Below are positions 36,629-49,949 of a stretch of DNA of 64,000 nt, piece after piece. This DNA is from Tetragonia tetragonoides (lineage: Eukaryota; Streptophyta; Magnoliopsida; Caryophyllales; Aizoaceae), in NCBI GenBank assembly GCA_038025085.1, contig CM076139.1, forward strand, positions 48,402,807 to 48,466,806, read 5' to 3'. The notes under the pieces are model-generated. The model was not told where the DNA came from. It made no database searches and saw only the letters and a list, made by a program, of their open reading frames with translations. Every line of letters begins with the position of its first letter. Position 1 is the stretch's first letter. The position numbers and the translations under genes are program-made.

Positions 36629-39230
36629 CATTTTGCTTCATCTAATGCTTTGCTCCAGATCCGAAAAAGCATTGTCAAACTTGAGTTATACCGGAAATTT
36701 ACGAACTCCCTTGCTGTATCAGTTCTCCTCTCTGTTTCTTGGATTGGTTATGAGGTAATTTAATCCCTTGTTTTGTCTGCTTTCATTATAAAACAGATAA
36801 GCAAACAATGAAATGAATTCTTTCAGCATCTCTTATATTTATATTAGCTCAGATATGTAACTCAAGCTCTTTCACTTTCGTCAATGTAGCTGTACTTCAA
36901 CGCGTCAGACCCACTGAGTGAATTGTGGCGAAGAGCTTGGATAATCCCTGCATTCTGGAATTTGCTTTCTTACGCGCTATTGGCTGTGATATGCATTCTG
37001 TTTGCTCCGTCCCATAACCCAACAAGGTACCTTTTCAAAACTTAGCTCCCTTGTAGTTTGATACGGCTATGGAAGCTGATCATGACTCTAATTCCAAAAT
37101 GACTGTTACGTGTATGGTCTTAGATATAAAAAGAAGGAACAATTAGCACTCCATTTGTTTCAAACTGTAGGTCCAACGTTTAGCATATAATACTCACAAA
37201 ATTCCTGTTTGGACCTTCTAAATTTATTTGTACAACCTCCCAAGTGTTAATTGTGTGCCAAGTCAACTACCTTCAATGTGGAATGTAGTATTACTTATGT
37301 GCTTACTACAATGGTGAATTACAAGTGCCTATGAAAGTAGGTTGACAGTAGCTCTGGGACATGGCTTAGAGAATCATCATCTGGGACGTGGCGTGTTGAC
37401 TTTAGTAATGTGAACTTCAACCTGTTCCCTGTAAGCATGAACTAATATGTACTTTGTTTAAAAGTTTCATTCAAGAGGTACTTTTCAGCATGGTCAAAGC
37501 AATGTTAGTGTTCCCTAGGATCTTTTATAATTTCTGTTCGTTGACATGACACATGGTCAATTTTTCTGCGGGGTTTCCATAAACCTGATCTGAGCAAGAA
37601 TAACTAGTGTGCAGATATTGGATACGCCACATCACTTCTGACTCGTTGGATCTGTTACTTTTATGTCAGATAGGGACCTGAGGCCAATGAGATCAGAGAT
37701 AAAAATGGAACACAAAGAACTGTAATACCTCAATGTTTACTTCAATCTCTAGCTTTTTACATTGAAACCCAAATGCTTTATTTATCTGATTTCCAGCAGT
37801 GCGAAACGCCTACATACATAACAAGGTACATAGACCTAGAGAGAATATGGTAGGTCTCGTCATGTGGCGGATACCAAAAAGTCATATGGAAATCCAAAGG
37901 ACTAATGGTTTGTTATGGGACAAAACTTGAGGGTTAGATGGTTAGCTTGGTATTGCGAAGAAAAGGAAAGTGAAAAATGTAGGGAGTTTGTTTAACAGGG
38001 TAGAACAGCAACTGAGGAATGTCAATGGAGCATGATATTTAGTGATCATGATCATTACGCGATAGAAAGCTGTGCTTGTCAATGAGAGTGCTCAGAATCA
38101 CTGTACATCTTGGGAATAGCTCTACATTTACTTGGGTATCAGTATTTGATGTTAGACTAGGAATTTCTTTTTTTTATAGATAAAGTTAGACTAGGAATTT
38201 TACATTGACAATGAGACACTAAGGTTAGGATTTGGGACTGTTGGAAGGCATAGATCTCATGCATGGCCTGATGGCCATGGAGAATCACTATTTGAAGCAG
38301 TGAAATTATGGGAAAATCAGTGAAAGGGTATTAATGGAGTTCTGCTTATTGAAGCAGAAGGATTAGATCCTTTCTGCTTGGTATTGATTTAAGAAGAGCA
38401 TCAGACTGGAATCTTGTGACAAAATGCTATGCCACTGATAGCCAACAAAAACACTTTCCTGGTTTGAATTTGATCGTACAATACTTATTTTGATGAACAT
38501 GATGAGGACTTCAAACAAACCCTGCTCTTGTCTTCAATCGCACCAGTCAACTTTTGCACATTTTAGTCTATAGTATGCTTGCCTAATGCATGTGAAACCT
38601 CTTTTTAAGTTCTTTGACTTAGAAAGATGCTGGTGAGAAAGGTCCAAGTGCAAGCATTGCATAAAACTGATTCATTTTAACCAGGAAGGGGTGAAACATC
38701 TTTTCTATTTTCTTTTTTTTCATTATCGTTGAGACTAAGGTGCTGTCTAATTTCAAATATTCTCTTTCTTGTCTTTATTCTTTATGGAACAAACTACAGG
38801 AATAGGTCTCTCCACCATTTCCAGGTCCTTACCTGTATTATGTGCTTGTCTGTCTGAACCGTTGCTTAAACCTCAGTATAGCTGGTAGCAAAATCAAATG
38901 ATAGTGCAATTTATTTTTGTCTTTCATTCCGTTTTCCCTTTGCTCTGCTTGGGGGCGACAAAAACTTGCCTTCAACTACAGTATTGCTGTTATTTCCAGT
39001 GATTGTATATGCAAATTCGCTGTGTAGACATTGGAAGAATGATCTCAATACATTGCAGATATGCATATGCTGAAGATACAGGAGATGATCTTCAAGATGC
39101 TGGTCTCTCACTGACAAGCAGGGGAGGAGATCTAGCAACCAAGCTAGAAAGGAAAGACAGGAAGCCCTCTTTCGGGGCAGATCATGTCTTTGGTCTAGTA
39201 GATGAGTTTGAGGAGGATAAACGAGAATGA

Positions 39231-39787
39231 AGATTGCTATGTCCTTTTTGAGTGCCAACACTATGTACATTCGCGACTTTCCTTTTAAGTTTCCTACATG
39301 TCTCATTTTATTGTATAGAGAACTTGAAGGTACAAGGCAGAAATTTGAGGAAATAGATGATTACAATAAAATTTCATGTAAAAGACTTGAGTATAATTCC
39401 AACTGCTGATTGTCGCATCAGTTGAACTAGCATCTTCTTGTACAATCTCTTCCATTGTATTACAGTAGGATAAAGTTACAATGATAAAAAGAAGCTTAAA
39501 ATAAAGGCGATCCTGCTATACTTAATCCAACCCTTTGGACAGTCAAAGTGATTGTCACTTGCAGATTCATCAAGTCTCATTGTTGTTGGACTTGGTTTAT
39601 TTGTCATTCTTTACTCTCTAGTTCTAAACTACTGTATTGCAGATATCTGACAAATTTAGGTCTGGGACACAGTTGAAAGATCTGCATTTGCTTGCTGCAT
39701 ACAAGAGAAGGGAATGTTGTGATTGAGGTCTAGAGCTCAAGAAAGCTTGTGATCAAATGCCAGAGGTTCCTCATGACTGTCCTTGTA
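39231..39787. other. 3' flank of the GOST-family gene
   Basis: Probable 3' UTR and spacer between convergent genes. No further gene seen. Confidence 0.45.
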
Positions 39788-40110
39788 CTCCCTCTGATCC
39801 ACGGAAATCTTGACGTTTGGAGAATGGCACAAAGACCAAGGAAAACACATTTGAGCACAAGAATTCCAACTCTACCCGTAAGAGAGCACATGAGGTGTTA
39901 AGAAAGAGAAAATAATGTTTTGGTGGGGACAAACTACTTTTGGTGGGAGAGGGAGGAGAGAGAGCAGGGAACATAGGCACATAGGGGTGAGAATGTAGAG
40001 GGGTAAAATAGGAAAAGATTTTCAAATACAATGACATATAAGGAAACGTCAAGATTTCCATGGTCCAAACATAAAAGGAAAGCATCAAGATTTCCGTGGA
40101 CTGGAGTGAG
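39788..40110. mobile_element. Stowaway-like MITE (Tc1/mariner type)
   Basis: 323 bp with ends CTCCCTCTGATCCACGGAAA / TTTCCGTGGACTGGAGTGAG and TA on each side (39,786-39,787 and 40,111-40,112). A second internal ATCTTGACGTTT / CGTCAAGATTTCC pair strengthens the fold-back. Non-coding. Confidence 0.75.
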
Positions 40111-40773
40111 TAATATTTTCCCCTGTGTCAAATTGTGTGAGATCGACCAATCTTACAGCTATTCGAGTTAAATTTTCCCGTGTGTCTAAAGCTTGTGATC
40201 ACCTAACCTTTGAGAATGACAGAAGATTAAATAATCATGGATTAAGAGACATCGATGAGAAAACTTTGCAATTTGCATATAATACAAGACCAAAGGGCGT
40301 AACTGTCATAATTTTTCCTTATATGTCAATAATGTACATTTACAGCCAAGTTTGTATACAATTTGCGGTGTCTTTGAAATTTGCAAATCATATGCTAAAC
40401 ATTAGCGGGATGTAAAGAATTTGGGTGCATTGCCCAAAGATCTAAACTGGTACTATAGGTAACTTCATTACAGCATCTATTTAGTATGGACTTCTGATTT
40501 CCTTAAGAAACTTCATAACTACAGTAATGAATAAATAATTGGTGAACTGGAAAATTATTACTCAGTCTTATTGACAATCAAAATGTATACTTCTTTTGTC
40601 TATCTGCGTGTATACCGTGCAGCTTATGAGCTTCTCTCCATAACTAAGCCTATAGATGCCGAAAATCTGCAAACTCGAATGTAAAACTCCAGCAGCCTAG
40701 CAGGAAGGCTTCTGACCGCACCCCCTCCTTCCAAAGAAGTAAGATTATCTTCCCAAAACTTGGTTCAGAGCTT
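40111..40773. other. Intergenic, 3' side of the dehydrogenase gene
   Basis: Probably includes the 3' UTR of the minus-strand dehydrogenase. No other gene recognised. Confidence 0.45.
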
Positions 40774-43700
40774 TTAAACCTCCTCGACCTGCAAATTGAC
40801 CCCTCATATAAATAGAAATGCTAGCATAACTGTACATGCCGATAGATGCTTATGATGTAACAAAACCTTGCGAAAAGACCATATTTTCCATAACATGAGG
40901 GATGAAAATAATAGAAACTAAACTCACATTAGCACTTGACTGAAAATAATCCAGTCACCAACAAGTCAAAATACAAAACCTTTAAGTGCGTCTTGGGGGG
41001 AGGGGGGAGGGGAGGGAGAAAAAATAGCAAGTAATGACCTGAGGGAGGCTCATAAGTTCAAGAACGGCTTTCTGAGGGGTCAGCTCATTGTCAATTATTC
41101 GCGCAACTGCTGTCAAAACTGGCATCTTCACATTATATTTTTGGGCCAATGTAAAGACAGCTCCAGCTGTAGCAACTCCTTCCGCAACCTGGGAAACAAA
41201 TGATCCCTCAAGCATGTTCACCCGGGAAGATATATAAATGCGCAAGCAGGGTTTAGTAGAAGATAACAGGGTGGTACTGGTACCTGATTCATTGAGCTAA
41301 GTATATCTTCAAGCTTCTCTCCTGACCCAAGACGAACTCCAACCGTTCTATTTCTTGAAAGACTAACAAAACATGTCAGCATGATGTCACCGGTTCCCGA
41401 TAATCCTGTAAGTGTTGCAGACTTGGCGCCCATCTACATTGCAGAAGGTGCGAGGAGCATGAATTGAACATCAAAAATCTTTTCCTCTACGACCAAGTTA
41501 TATGGGAACAACAGAGAGAACAAAGTCAAAGCAGAGCCAGGGCACGGGAAATAAAGTTTTTGGTTTTTCAAGAGAGAAGGGTCAAAATTACACCAACTAG
41601 TTGTGTATCGCGGTTAGAGGAGATCTTCTCCGCTGAATCAGTGGAAGATTTAGTTCAGCTAAAATTTAATTGGTCTCCACTGTATATGATGTTCTCCGCA
41701 CTGTAGATCTTGCCCTAGATCTATACTGATAAAGCTAGGAGCAGCTGGCACATTTGCAACTGCAGCTATTTTGTGAATTCATAGCTGCTACCCAGGAGAT
41801 ATACTCTTTGGGCTAAAATTACTACACTTACTTCTACAAAGCAACTTGTGCAACTTACAAACAAAATGGCTAATCCAAAGCAGCAAGGAGAACTTTCTAT
41901 ATACCTTTTTCGCTAACCAGCGAATCTCTGAGCATCCTTGTGCAACCAGAGCAGCCATGGAATTATTACCAAGATTCATACCTTCGACAATTCCAGCTGC
42001 TATTGCCAGCACATTTTTTAGTGCACCAGCAATTTCGACCCCTGTAACGTCACTGAAACATCAGAGGTTACACATTGAGCACATCAGCAGAGGTAGAAAA
42101 AAGCACACTGAACCAACAGGTCCTTGCCCCTGAGTTCAAATCCAGAGGTGGCATTGGCAACAATTTGGACCTTGGCAGATAGGTATTTTTCCTCGGGGAG
42201 GGGGATAGGAACTTGGAAGGGAGTGGGGAACCACTCAAAACAACCCAGCTTGCCCCAGTCCAAGATGGGAAAGGCTAGGTAGAGTACATTTTTTGCCAAC
42301 CTAAAAGAAGAAGAAGAAAGCACTCAAACTCCCTAAGTCCACTTTGTCAATAGGTATTTCTCAGAAGAACATGATGTATATAGGCCTTTTTTTTTTTTTT
42401 TTTGCTTTGCATCACCTTTCAACATATCCATTTAATTACCAAGTTTTTTGTGCCGCTGGCCTATCAGCATTAGGTCCCTCTCAACTACAGAACTCAATTT
42501 AAGTGCCAAAAACACACAATATCAGATGCTACAAGGACATTCACATAGTAAAGGAATTTCATCCCCCGCTACGATTCGTAATAAAGATATTCAAAGTGGG
42601 ACAGATGACACAACAACAGAGACTGAGTTGGAAATGCAAAATATGAGTACAACTAGCTAAGCCACAGCAGCATTAGGATAATAAAATATTGTTGAAAAAA
42701 TAAGAAATAGTTGCTTGAGACTCTGAAAGCCTATCTCCACGTGCAATATACCTTGAAGTGCTGATTCTTAGCCTTTCAGAAGCAAGAAGCTGCTGAACTT
42801 CAGATGCCAATTTCTTGTCCTTGCGATGCAACCACCATAGCTGTATAACGCCCACAGAGATCAGGAGAAAACTGAAAAGTTAAGCAAATCGACTCTTTCA
42901 ATAAGAAAGTAACCTGTTGGCAGTTTGTTCATCAATTCTGATGCAAATGAAGGCCCTGATAGAGCAACAAAAGGCTGCCGAGTATTTCCCAGTGCTTGTG
43001 GAATAATTTGAGACATCATCCGCAGTGTATTAAGCTCCAAATCTTTGCAAAGTGAAATAAATGGCAAGGAAGGATCAACATAGTCCACAATGTCTTCGAG
43101 AAAAGCAGCAGTAAACTGCAAAAAATTGAAAGACATTATGCGACAATGGGGCAGACCACTTGAGACAACAAGAGGAGAACTGTACGCACCCTCACTCCTA
43201 AAATTGTCAATACTCAAATAAGATAACAAAATTTTAAAAAGGAAAAGAGATCCAGGAGCATGACAAAACTATGCTAGTTAATTCGAAGACCTGAACTGGC
43301 ACAGCATGAAGGCAGAAGTCAGCACCTTGCAGAGCAATCTTGGCATCAGTTGTGGCTGTAAGGTTTTCTGGTAGCTTATGAATTGGAAAATAGTTACTGC
43401 ACAGGAAAGATGCAACGGTCAAATACAATGACTTGTAAAGCTGGAAGCCAAGGCTGGAGGGCATTGATTCAAGGCTTTACCAATTGAAATGGTTTTCATT
43501 AATAGATTCACAAACATGAGCATCACGTACGAGCATATTAACTTCCATTTCTAGTTTTTTCCCTGCAAGATGAGCTGCCATAGCAGTACCAAATGAACCA
43601 CCTCCAAGCACCACTACCTGAAAACAAAAGCAAGTACTCAGGAATGGGGGGAAAAGCAAATGCCGCAATTAATTCAGGCATACATTAAAATAAAAGAACC

Positions 43701-46150
43701 ACAAAAAAGAGTTAATTAAGTATGCATGTATGCAAAGTTGCAAACTGGGATAGGTCCATTTCACCAAAACAGCACTCTACTTACAGAAGAGGTAATAACC
43801 ACAAAGTAACTATTTTCTGGACAAGGGTTGTCAATTTTTCTTTTTTATTTTTTGCCCTTTCTAAGATTGACAGGTGTTGTCAGTGGGAACATGAAGAGAA
43901 TACCAATGATCCCAATAGCAACATTATAATTACTGTTAAACAAAATTGTAAAAAAAAGAACTTTTTAGTTGCTGTGTATAACTCGCATTTATCATCTTAT
44001 ATCCTTATACCCTCACTGAAGAGGAACGGGAATGAAGGGAGTCAACTGTACATGGAACTGTAATACAATTGCCACACATGTCCATTGAAGGAAGCGGGAG
44101 AAAATTTTCAGCATGACAGATTTCAGTGAAACTGAAGTTGAAGACACACAAAGTAAGGAAGCGAAATTGGCCCTTCTTAATTTATTTTCATAACCAGCCA
44201 TGCATACATGGACACTTGCAAGGTCGGGGGCAGAAGCTTTACATTCAATGGGCTCCTTATCAGGTATATGTGATACTATATAGTCCCTAGATTTCTACAA
44301 CTGAACCTCAAGAAACAAACTTTTCTCCACAAATTTCTTCTGCCTATCTGTGATGTATAAATAAGGAGAAGGGAAGTATACATAAGCTCACTGTCTTATC
44401 AGATCAAACATATATGCTTGAATTCTTCACTGAAAATGTGTACTCATTCTTTGATATTTCATATTGACCATCCCATGGCTTGTCGTCTTGACAACCATTG
44501 CTTGCTAAAGTACCAATGGGAAGAGTCCTGCCTCGACCTAACACTTGTGTATGTATTCAACATCAAGACAACTTGCTCAAATTTTCTTTTTACATTTATA
44601 CAATTCTTATAAAGCTCTTATCAGATTGTATACCAATAAAGCATTGTGTTTTTCGCTAATATTCCCAGGTGACAGGTCGTGCAATGTAAGCAAGTAAGCA
44701 CAAACTGTTTGATTCAGGCCTTGTATTTGTATGACATGCCCAGATGAACCCAACAACATTTTAAAGATCTTGATATTCGCTAACTAACTAAAAATAGATA
44801 CCAAAAAAATACCATCAACAATCTCAACTTCCCAATGTAATAAGAGACAAAAGTTGCAATAAAGGACATCAACATGTACAGTTCAAAAAAGATAAATGCC
44901 AGCAAACATTCTGCAGCTGAAGGAAAATGCTGAATAATATGGGTTCCTTTTCAGTTTTTCTAAAGTTCCACATACTGAATAAGTGTCCATTAAACTTCAC
45001 CATGACCTGTGTTACACAGATTACCATCATCCAATTACGTACATATCGAAGAATTACAGTTGCCCTTTTTCCACATATCGAGCATTTTTAGCCTAGATTG
45101 AAATCTTTAGTTGTCCCACGTCGCAGCATCACGTACCTGACACAGGTACTTAAGGCAAAAATAAGACTCCATGTAACATATTGACCACCAAACCACCTGC
45201 AACATCATCTTCTACCACAAGTCTTGCTGTGCCTGAGGACAGAGTTTTTCAGCTTGGACACTCACAAATTACAGCTTTCTCCTATGTTATTTGGATTCTT
45301 CGTTTCATCTCAAGTACCTATGTTGGTCCTCGACACCCTGACATAGGTATGGACACCCGACACTTCATTGTACCCCTAAAATCTCAAAAAGTTCCAATAA
45401 ATGGCGAGTCGGACACCTGGATAGTGATACGTATCCATGTCCGACACTTGTTGCCCAATCAAGTAACACAGGCTTTCTCAATTTCAATTTTCAAACCCAA
45501 AGCTACAAAAACTGATATCTCCCACCCCCACCCGTAACCCCAACATAAGAAACAAAGTCAGAAAATAACAAGAAAATGCAGCTTCAATTCTACCCAAATA
45601 ACACCAAAACCAAACATTTTCAGTGCAAATACAATTCCAATTGCTACTATGAGAAAAGGGCACAAGCAAATAACAAATATAAGCAAAGAAACATTTCAAA
45701 CATACCCAAAAAGAACCAAAATGGGAAGAAAAAAAGAAATCATCAAAAAGAAGATACCTTTTTAGTGCGTTCAAGAACGTCAGTTTTGGCCTTAGACCTC
45801 AAAGAACGAGACCACCTAACAAGCTTTTCCCAAGCAACTCTCACTACCCTTCTCCTGTTTTTGGTTTCATTTTCCTCATTAGCAACAACAATAGCAGCAG
45901 CATTTTCTCTCTCTAGATTATTTTCTTCATCTGGGTCATCAGATGAAGGTTGAAAATTTACCTGAGCTGCCAAACAAGGATTAACCAAACTATATTGGTA
46001 AGTGTGAGAGGGGACAAGAAAGAAACTTATTGATGAATTTGAATGGAGGTTTTGGAATTTAAGAGTGTGGGAAAAATGGTGGAGTTGAGGATTTGGGGTG
46101 AAGATAGGTGTAAAGAACTTGAGGGTCTCTGAAACCCCAGCAATAGCCAT
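40774..46150 (-). CDS. SFD1: Plastidial NAD-dependent glycerol-3-phosphate dehydrogenase, one frameshift
   Basis: Reduces dihydroxyacetone phosphate to glycerol-3-phosphate for plastid glycerolipid synthesis. Nine exons: 45,758-46,150; 43,481-43,617; 43,291-43,396; 42,914-43,115; 42,752-42,840; 41,905-42,052; 41,284-41,433; 41,039-41,188; 40,774-40,788. Exon 1 gives a Ser-rich transit-peptide-like N-terminus. The NAD-binding glycine loop is [14 protein letters not shown]; then [10 protein letters not shown], the catalytic-lysine region [15 protein letters not shown] and the substrate-binding [15 protein letters not shown]; the last exon supplies VEEV and a stop. Expected length is about 462 residues. 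Exon 5 is 89 nt where phase requires 88: after AMVVAS a single extra base (about 42,813-42,818) shifts the frame before [13 protein letters not shown]. All splice sites are canonical, so the lesion may be real or a base-calling error. Confidence 0.88.
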
Positions 46151-47888
46151 TGATGAGATTGTGTTTGTGTTGAGTTTTTTTGTTTTTTTTTTCAGGGTGT
46201 GTTTGGATTGTGACTTTGCATTCAATGTGCTGAAAATGGATAGCCGTTCTTTTTTGGTCTTTGGTGTTTTGTTGGATGGACAATCACCAATAATTTCAAG
46301 GAGAATAATTTTCCACTTTTCTTTATTTTGATTTTAGATGTGGGAAAAACAGGTTAAATGGGAGAATATTTAAAACAAGAAAAAAAATCATACTTTTATT
46401 TGTAACCTAATTCAAAATTTAGGTGATATTTTCCAAAGTTTATTTTTGTGAAATAAGTATTGATTAATACTGTATATAACAAATAAACCAAAAATAAGAT
46501 ATCAAACAATTTAGGTGCAATTTGTCAAAAGTTAAATAATGGGGTGCAATTTGTAGGCCTTTACCTTGGTGTGTAAAATGCTACGAGCCGTCCAAATTAA
46601 CTAATACTCCTAGTAATAAACTAATAATGTAATGTAAACACATCAAAATACCTAGCCTAATTCAACTCAATGCAAGAACAGCTTAAAGTATTTACATTAT
46701 GATTAATTTTGGTTTATTTATATAAAAATTATATTTTGTAAATAAATTTGGCCCTCCAGTAAAGGCTTCTTTTTTTTTTTTTTTTTAATCTGGATCCACT
46801 ACATTTACAATCTCCTGAAACAAGCATGTTGTTCCTAGTTTATTAACCTACCAGATCAACCTTCAAGTCATGACACAAATCATGAGCATTACTAGTGAAG
46901 CCTTCCATATATATGCTGCTTAAAGTTAGATAGTGGGCACAAGCTACTTTGTGCATGAATTTAGTGATTTGCAACAGTTAACTGGCACTATTACCACCTT
47001 TACCAGCACCAGTATTGCTTGATCACTATAAAGAAGATTATGCTTCTCTGTCACAAATCTTAGTTCTCCCTTCAATATGTGCTTCTGTTTTCGAGAGTAC
47101 GGAAATCCTCAGCATTCTTAAAGAATCAATAGCAGTAGAGGACTAGAGGTGCAGGACCTAATGGCTCGATCTTCTTGCATTGGACCGAGTAGATTGGGAA
47201 TAACGTCGAGGCACTTGCCTTGTAAGAGTTGCAAGGTTATTCATATGCTGATTCTGTGTGGTACATTCTTGGAAAACATTAATACATTATAGCAAAATGT
47301 TGGTATCAACTACTTGTTACAGTTAAGCTTAAGGAAGGAAATCATTCAAAACCAGACTGAGTCATGGAGACAGTAGCTTCTATATGATTTCACAGTTTGG
47401 GGGGAGAAAATGGACAGATTAATTAAAGCGCGAACAAGTACAAATCATAGGCTTTCATTCCTGGCATGAGGTAGTAATCTGTGTGAGTACCAATTTTCAA
47501 CCTTTAAAACCTTCCCAAATTTCATGAGCATCCATACCAATTTTATAATTAAGCCTTCCAAATACATAGAACTCATAGGTCTAGTGACCCTGTCTGGCTG
47601 TCTAGCCGAATTATTCAGGAAGAGAGAAAAGATAGACGCAAATGCAAGATCATGGCATGAGGAAAGAAACTATTCAATTTTAATGATTGAAATGCTGAAG
47701 ATTAGACCAACTAGTTGTTATCCTGGATAAAGGAGACCTCTGCTGATACTAATGGCCGGGTCTATGCTAGGAAGGTTTCAGACCTTCATAAACTATGTTA
47801 CAGATAAATTTTAGTTAGTCTCAAACATACTGCAACTCTTATCCTATCAAAACTCTACGTACAAAGCTAGAGCAGACGTTTTGTGACT
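46151..47888. other. Intergenic between dehydrogenase and serpin
   Basis: Promoter side of the dehydrogenase. No gene seen. About 47,600-48,000 shares short blocks (ACCAACTAGTTGT, AAGCAACTTGTGCAA, AAAATGGCTAATC) with dehydrogenase intron 6 at 41,480-41,890, indicating a dispersed repeat. Confidence 0.45.
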
Positions 47889-48115
47889 CTAGCTATGCTT
47901 CGCGTACTCATACTCTTTGGTCTTGGAATTACCTTTAACCCTGTCAAGCAACTTGTGCAAATTTAATACAAAATGGCTAATCAAAACAGCAAATAAAAGA
48001 ACAAGTCGGTAGCTAGTAATAAGCAGGGATTTTCCAGAAGAGCATTGTTCAAATAAGCCAATTGCAATTCGCATAAGTACTTGCTGTTGGGATGTTGGCA
48101 ATGTCAGCCTTATGT

Positions 48116-49949
48116 CTATATAGAAAACGCTATTGCCATGAACAACACAACTCCGCTGTTATCTTCTCTAATCAGGAAAAGGAAAGGGTGATCAGCTATG
48201 AATGTGTCTTCAGGATCATACATAACACAGCATTGTCTTACTGCACCACCTGTAGCAGCTGCAGCTTCTGCCCCTTCTTCATTAACTTCGATATAAGCTT
48301 TATGAAAAATTCCTGACACGTAAAGACTATTCGCAGTGTCTGAGTCCACCATCTCACTTAATCCTCCAGGAGAAAAGATATTTGTCAGCCCCAGATCACC
48401 CAAAATCTCTGAACCTTCAAAGTCATAGCATATTTTGAACCGCGGAATTTGAACTTTGCCCATTGTCTTGCTAGTTACTGGAATATAACGCTCTAAGAAA
48501 TCTGATTTTATGCTAAGTTTGTGTATCATCTCTGTAAGCCCATCATCTTCTTCTGGTAGAAAGATGTACATGGTAAAACGACGTCCTTTGTCTCCACCTT
48601 GTTGAAAAGGAATACCCAACACCTTAAAATCTCCATAGTTGCCAAATGGGTACTTCTCGTCTTTCATAGTCATGAAGAGTGCCTGTTTGCCATAACCGGG
48701 AAGCGAGTAGAAGGAAGCATATTTTGTCATTGATTTGTCAAACTTGTTTTCCCAAGTGCCTTTGAAATAGAGTGCATTTGCAAGGATGAGGATAGTGCTT
48801 CTATCAACGGAACCTTCAGGAAGTAAATCTGTAATAAGGCCATTGGTTTCCTTCTCTGCCCATGAATTCACTTCAGTTCTCACTTTTTCTGCCCTCAAAA
48901 CAGTAATGATATTATATCATCGTTAGTGTAAAATCGACCTTCATACGAATCATATCAGGAGAGACGGGGAGACAGGAAAAAACTTGCTTGTCTTTACCGT
49001 TACTGATGATAGTTAAGCTTATAAAAGAACGAATACTCAAATAGTTTATATTAGAGCTGTCAAATGGATCGTATCGTGTTTGATTTTATGTTGATATCGT
49101 GTCAATCTCAAAATTCGAAAATTACAATATTCTAACACAAATTGTTGTAATCTTAATTGATTCAGATTATACGTGTTCGTGGTGTATTCGTGTTTCTCTC
49201 AAGTCATGTATGTTGTCGTGTAGACATTGACAGCGGCTCTGATAGCTATTTCATCATCATATCACCAACTTTCTAGCTCAAAGCTTGAGAATTTAAGTGC
49301 AACATATGAACTATAAATATTCAAGTTTCAAGCTCAATCATGTAAATGAAGAATATATCAACCTTAGTTTCTCTCAAAAAAATTGTACTTGCATCTTTTT
49401 GCTAGTAAAATTCCTTGTCAAAGCAGACAGCAAGGCCCAAGTAATTTCTCTGATAATCTAATAGGCATGGTACTAGTACTATAACATATTTAGATCTAAA
49501 TCAGAAAAGATTGCATGAATTAAATGATCACCAACTTATTGAAAAAAACTTACATCACTCAAGAAATCAACATCACGTGATTCAGCCTCATACACATGAT
49601 CAACAACTTCCTTAAAGGAGGGCTTTAAGGGGAGGGAATTAGCAATCCAAATACTATCAGCCCAACACAACCTCGGGCCACCGCTCGGCCGCCCATCGGC
49701 TACTACACCGGAGACTACATCGGAGAACATCTGGTTGAGATTAGCCGTCGACTCGGACGCCAGGAACTTGAGGAGTTGCTCTTGGGATAGGCCACTACTA
49801 GACCCATTTGCTATCATGCTAAGAACTACGTGCATGGATAAGGGTGAGAACACAAGGTTTTTGCTCTCCTTAATAGCTAAGGATGATAGTTTCTTGGTGA
49901 GTTTGAGAAATTGATCTGATTGTTTTCGGATTGATTCTTCGAAATCCAT
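48116..49949 (-). CDS. Plant serpin (serpin-ZX-like) with unusual reactive loop
   Basis: Serpins trap proteases by cleavage of a reactive-centre loop. Exon 1 (to about 49,559; ATG at 49,949) has LVFSPLSMHVVLSMIANGSS. Exon 2 (from about 48,888 to TAA or TGA at 48,116) carries ILANALYFKGTWENKF, FTMYIFLPEEDDG, the hinge VNEEGAEAAAATGG and the C-terminal ADHPFLFLIRED. Length is near 390 residues. The loop after the hinge reads AVRQCCVMYDPED; plant family members usually have Leu-Arg or a similar pair at the cleavage site, so specificity is altered or lost. The best-looking donor (GTAAGT at 49,553) with the acceptor at 48,894 is out of frame. An in-frame product of 387 residues needs donor GTGATG at 49,558 and the acceptor after GGGCAG at 48,889. 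This is either a shifted splice pair or a one-base lesion at the junction. Confidence 0.85.

Larger units (their letters stand above)
30278..39230 (+). pseudogene. GOST-family seven-transmembrane protein (TMEM87/lung 7TM-like), broken
   Basis: Members of this family are Golgi/endosomal seven-transmembrane proteins with a lumenal N-terminal domain. Exon 1 (30,278-30,504) encodes a short leader and the typical start of the mature protein (THEYKNEAFIPRFNSFFFHG, GGSEGLFAS, GKSFIR). The next recognisable exons are 36,659-36,754 (IRKSIVKLELYRKF, SWIGYE), 36,890-37,026 (LYFNASDPLSELWRRAWIIP plus a membrane helix) and 39,059-39,230 (cytosolic tail to TGA). The exons for most of the lumenal domain and the first membrane helices are absent. 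Exon 1 ends in phase 2 while the next exon begins in phase 0, so direct splicing shifts the frame. Without the copia element the junction intron is only about 550 bp, so the loss was not caused simply by the insertion. An upstream in-frame ATG at 30,161 is possible. Confidence 0.8.
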
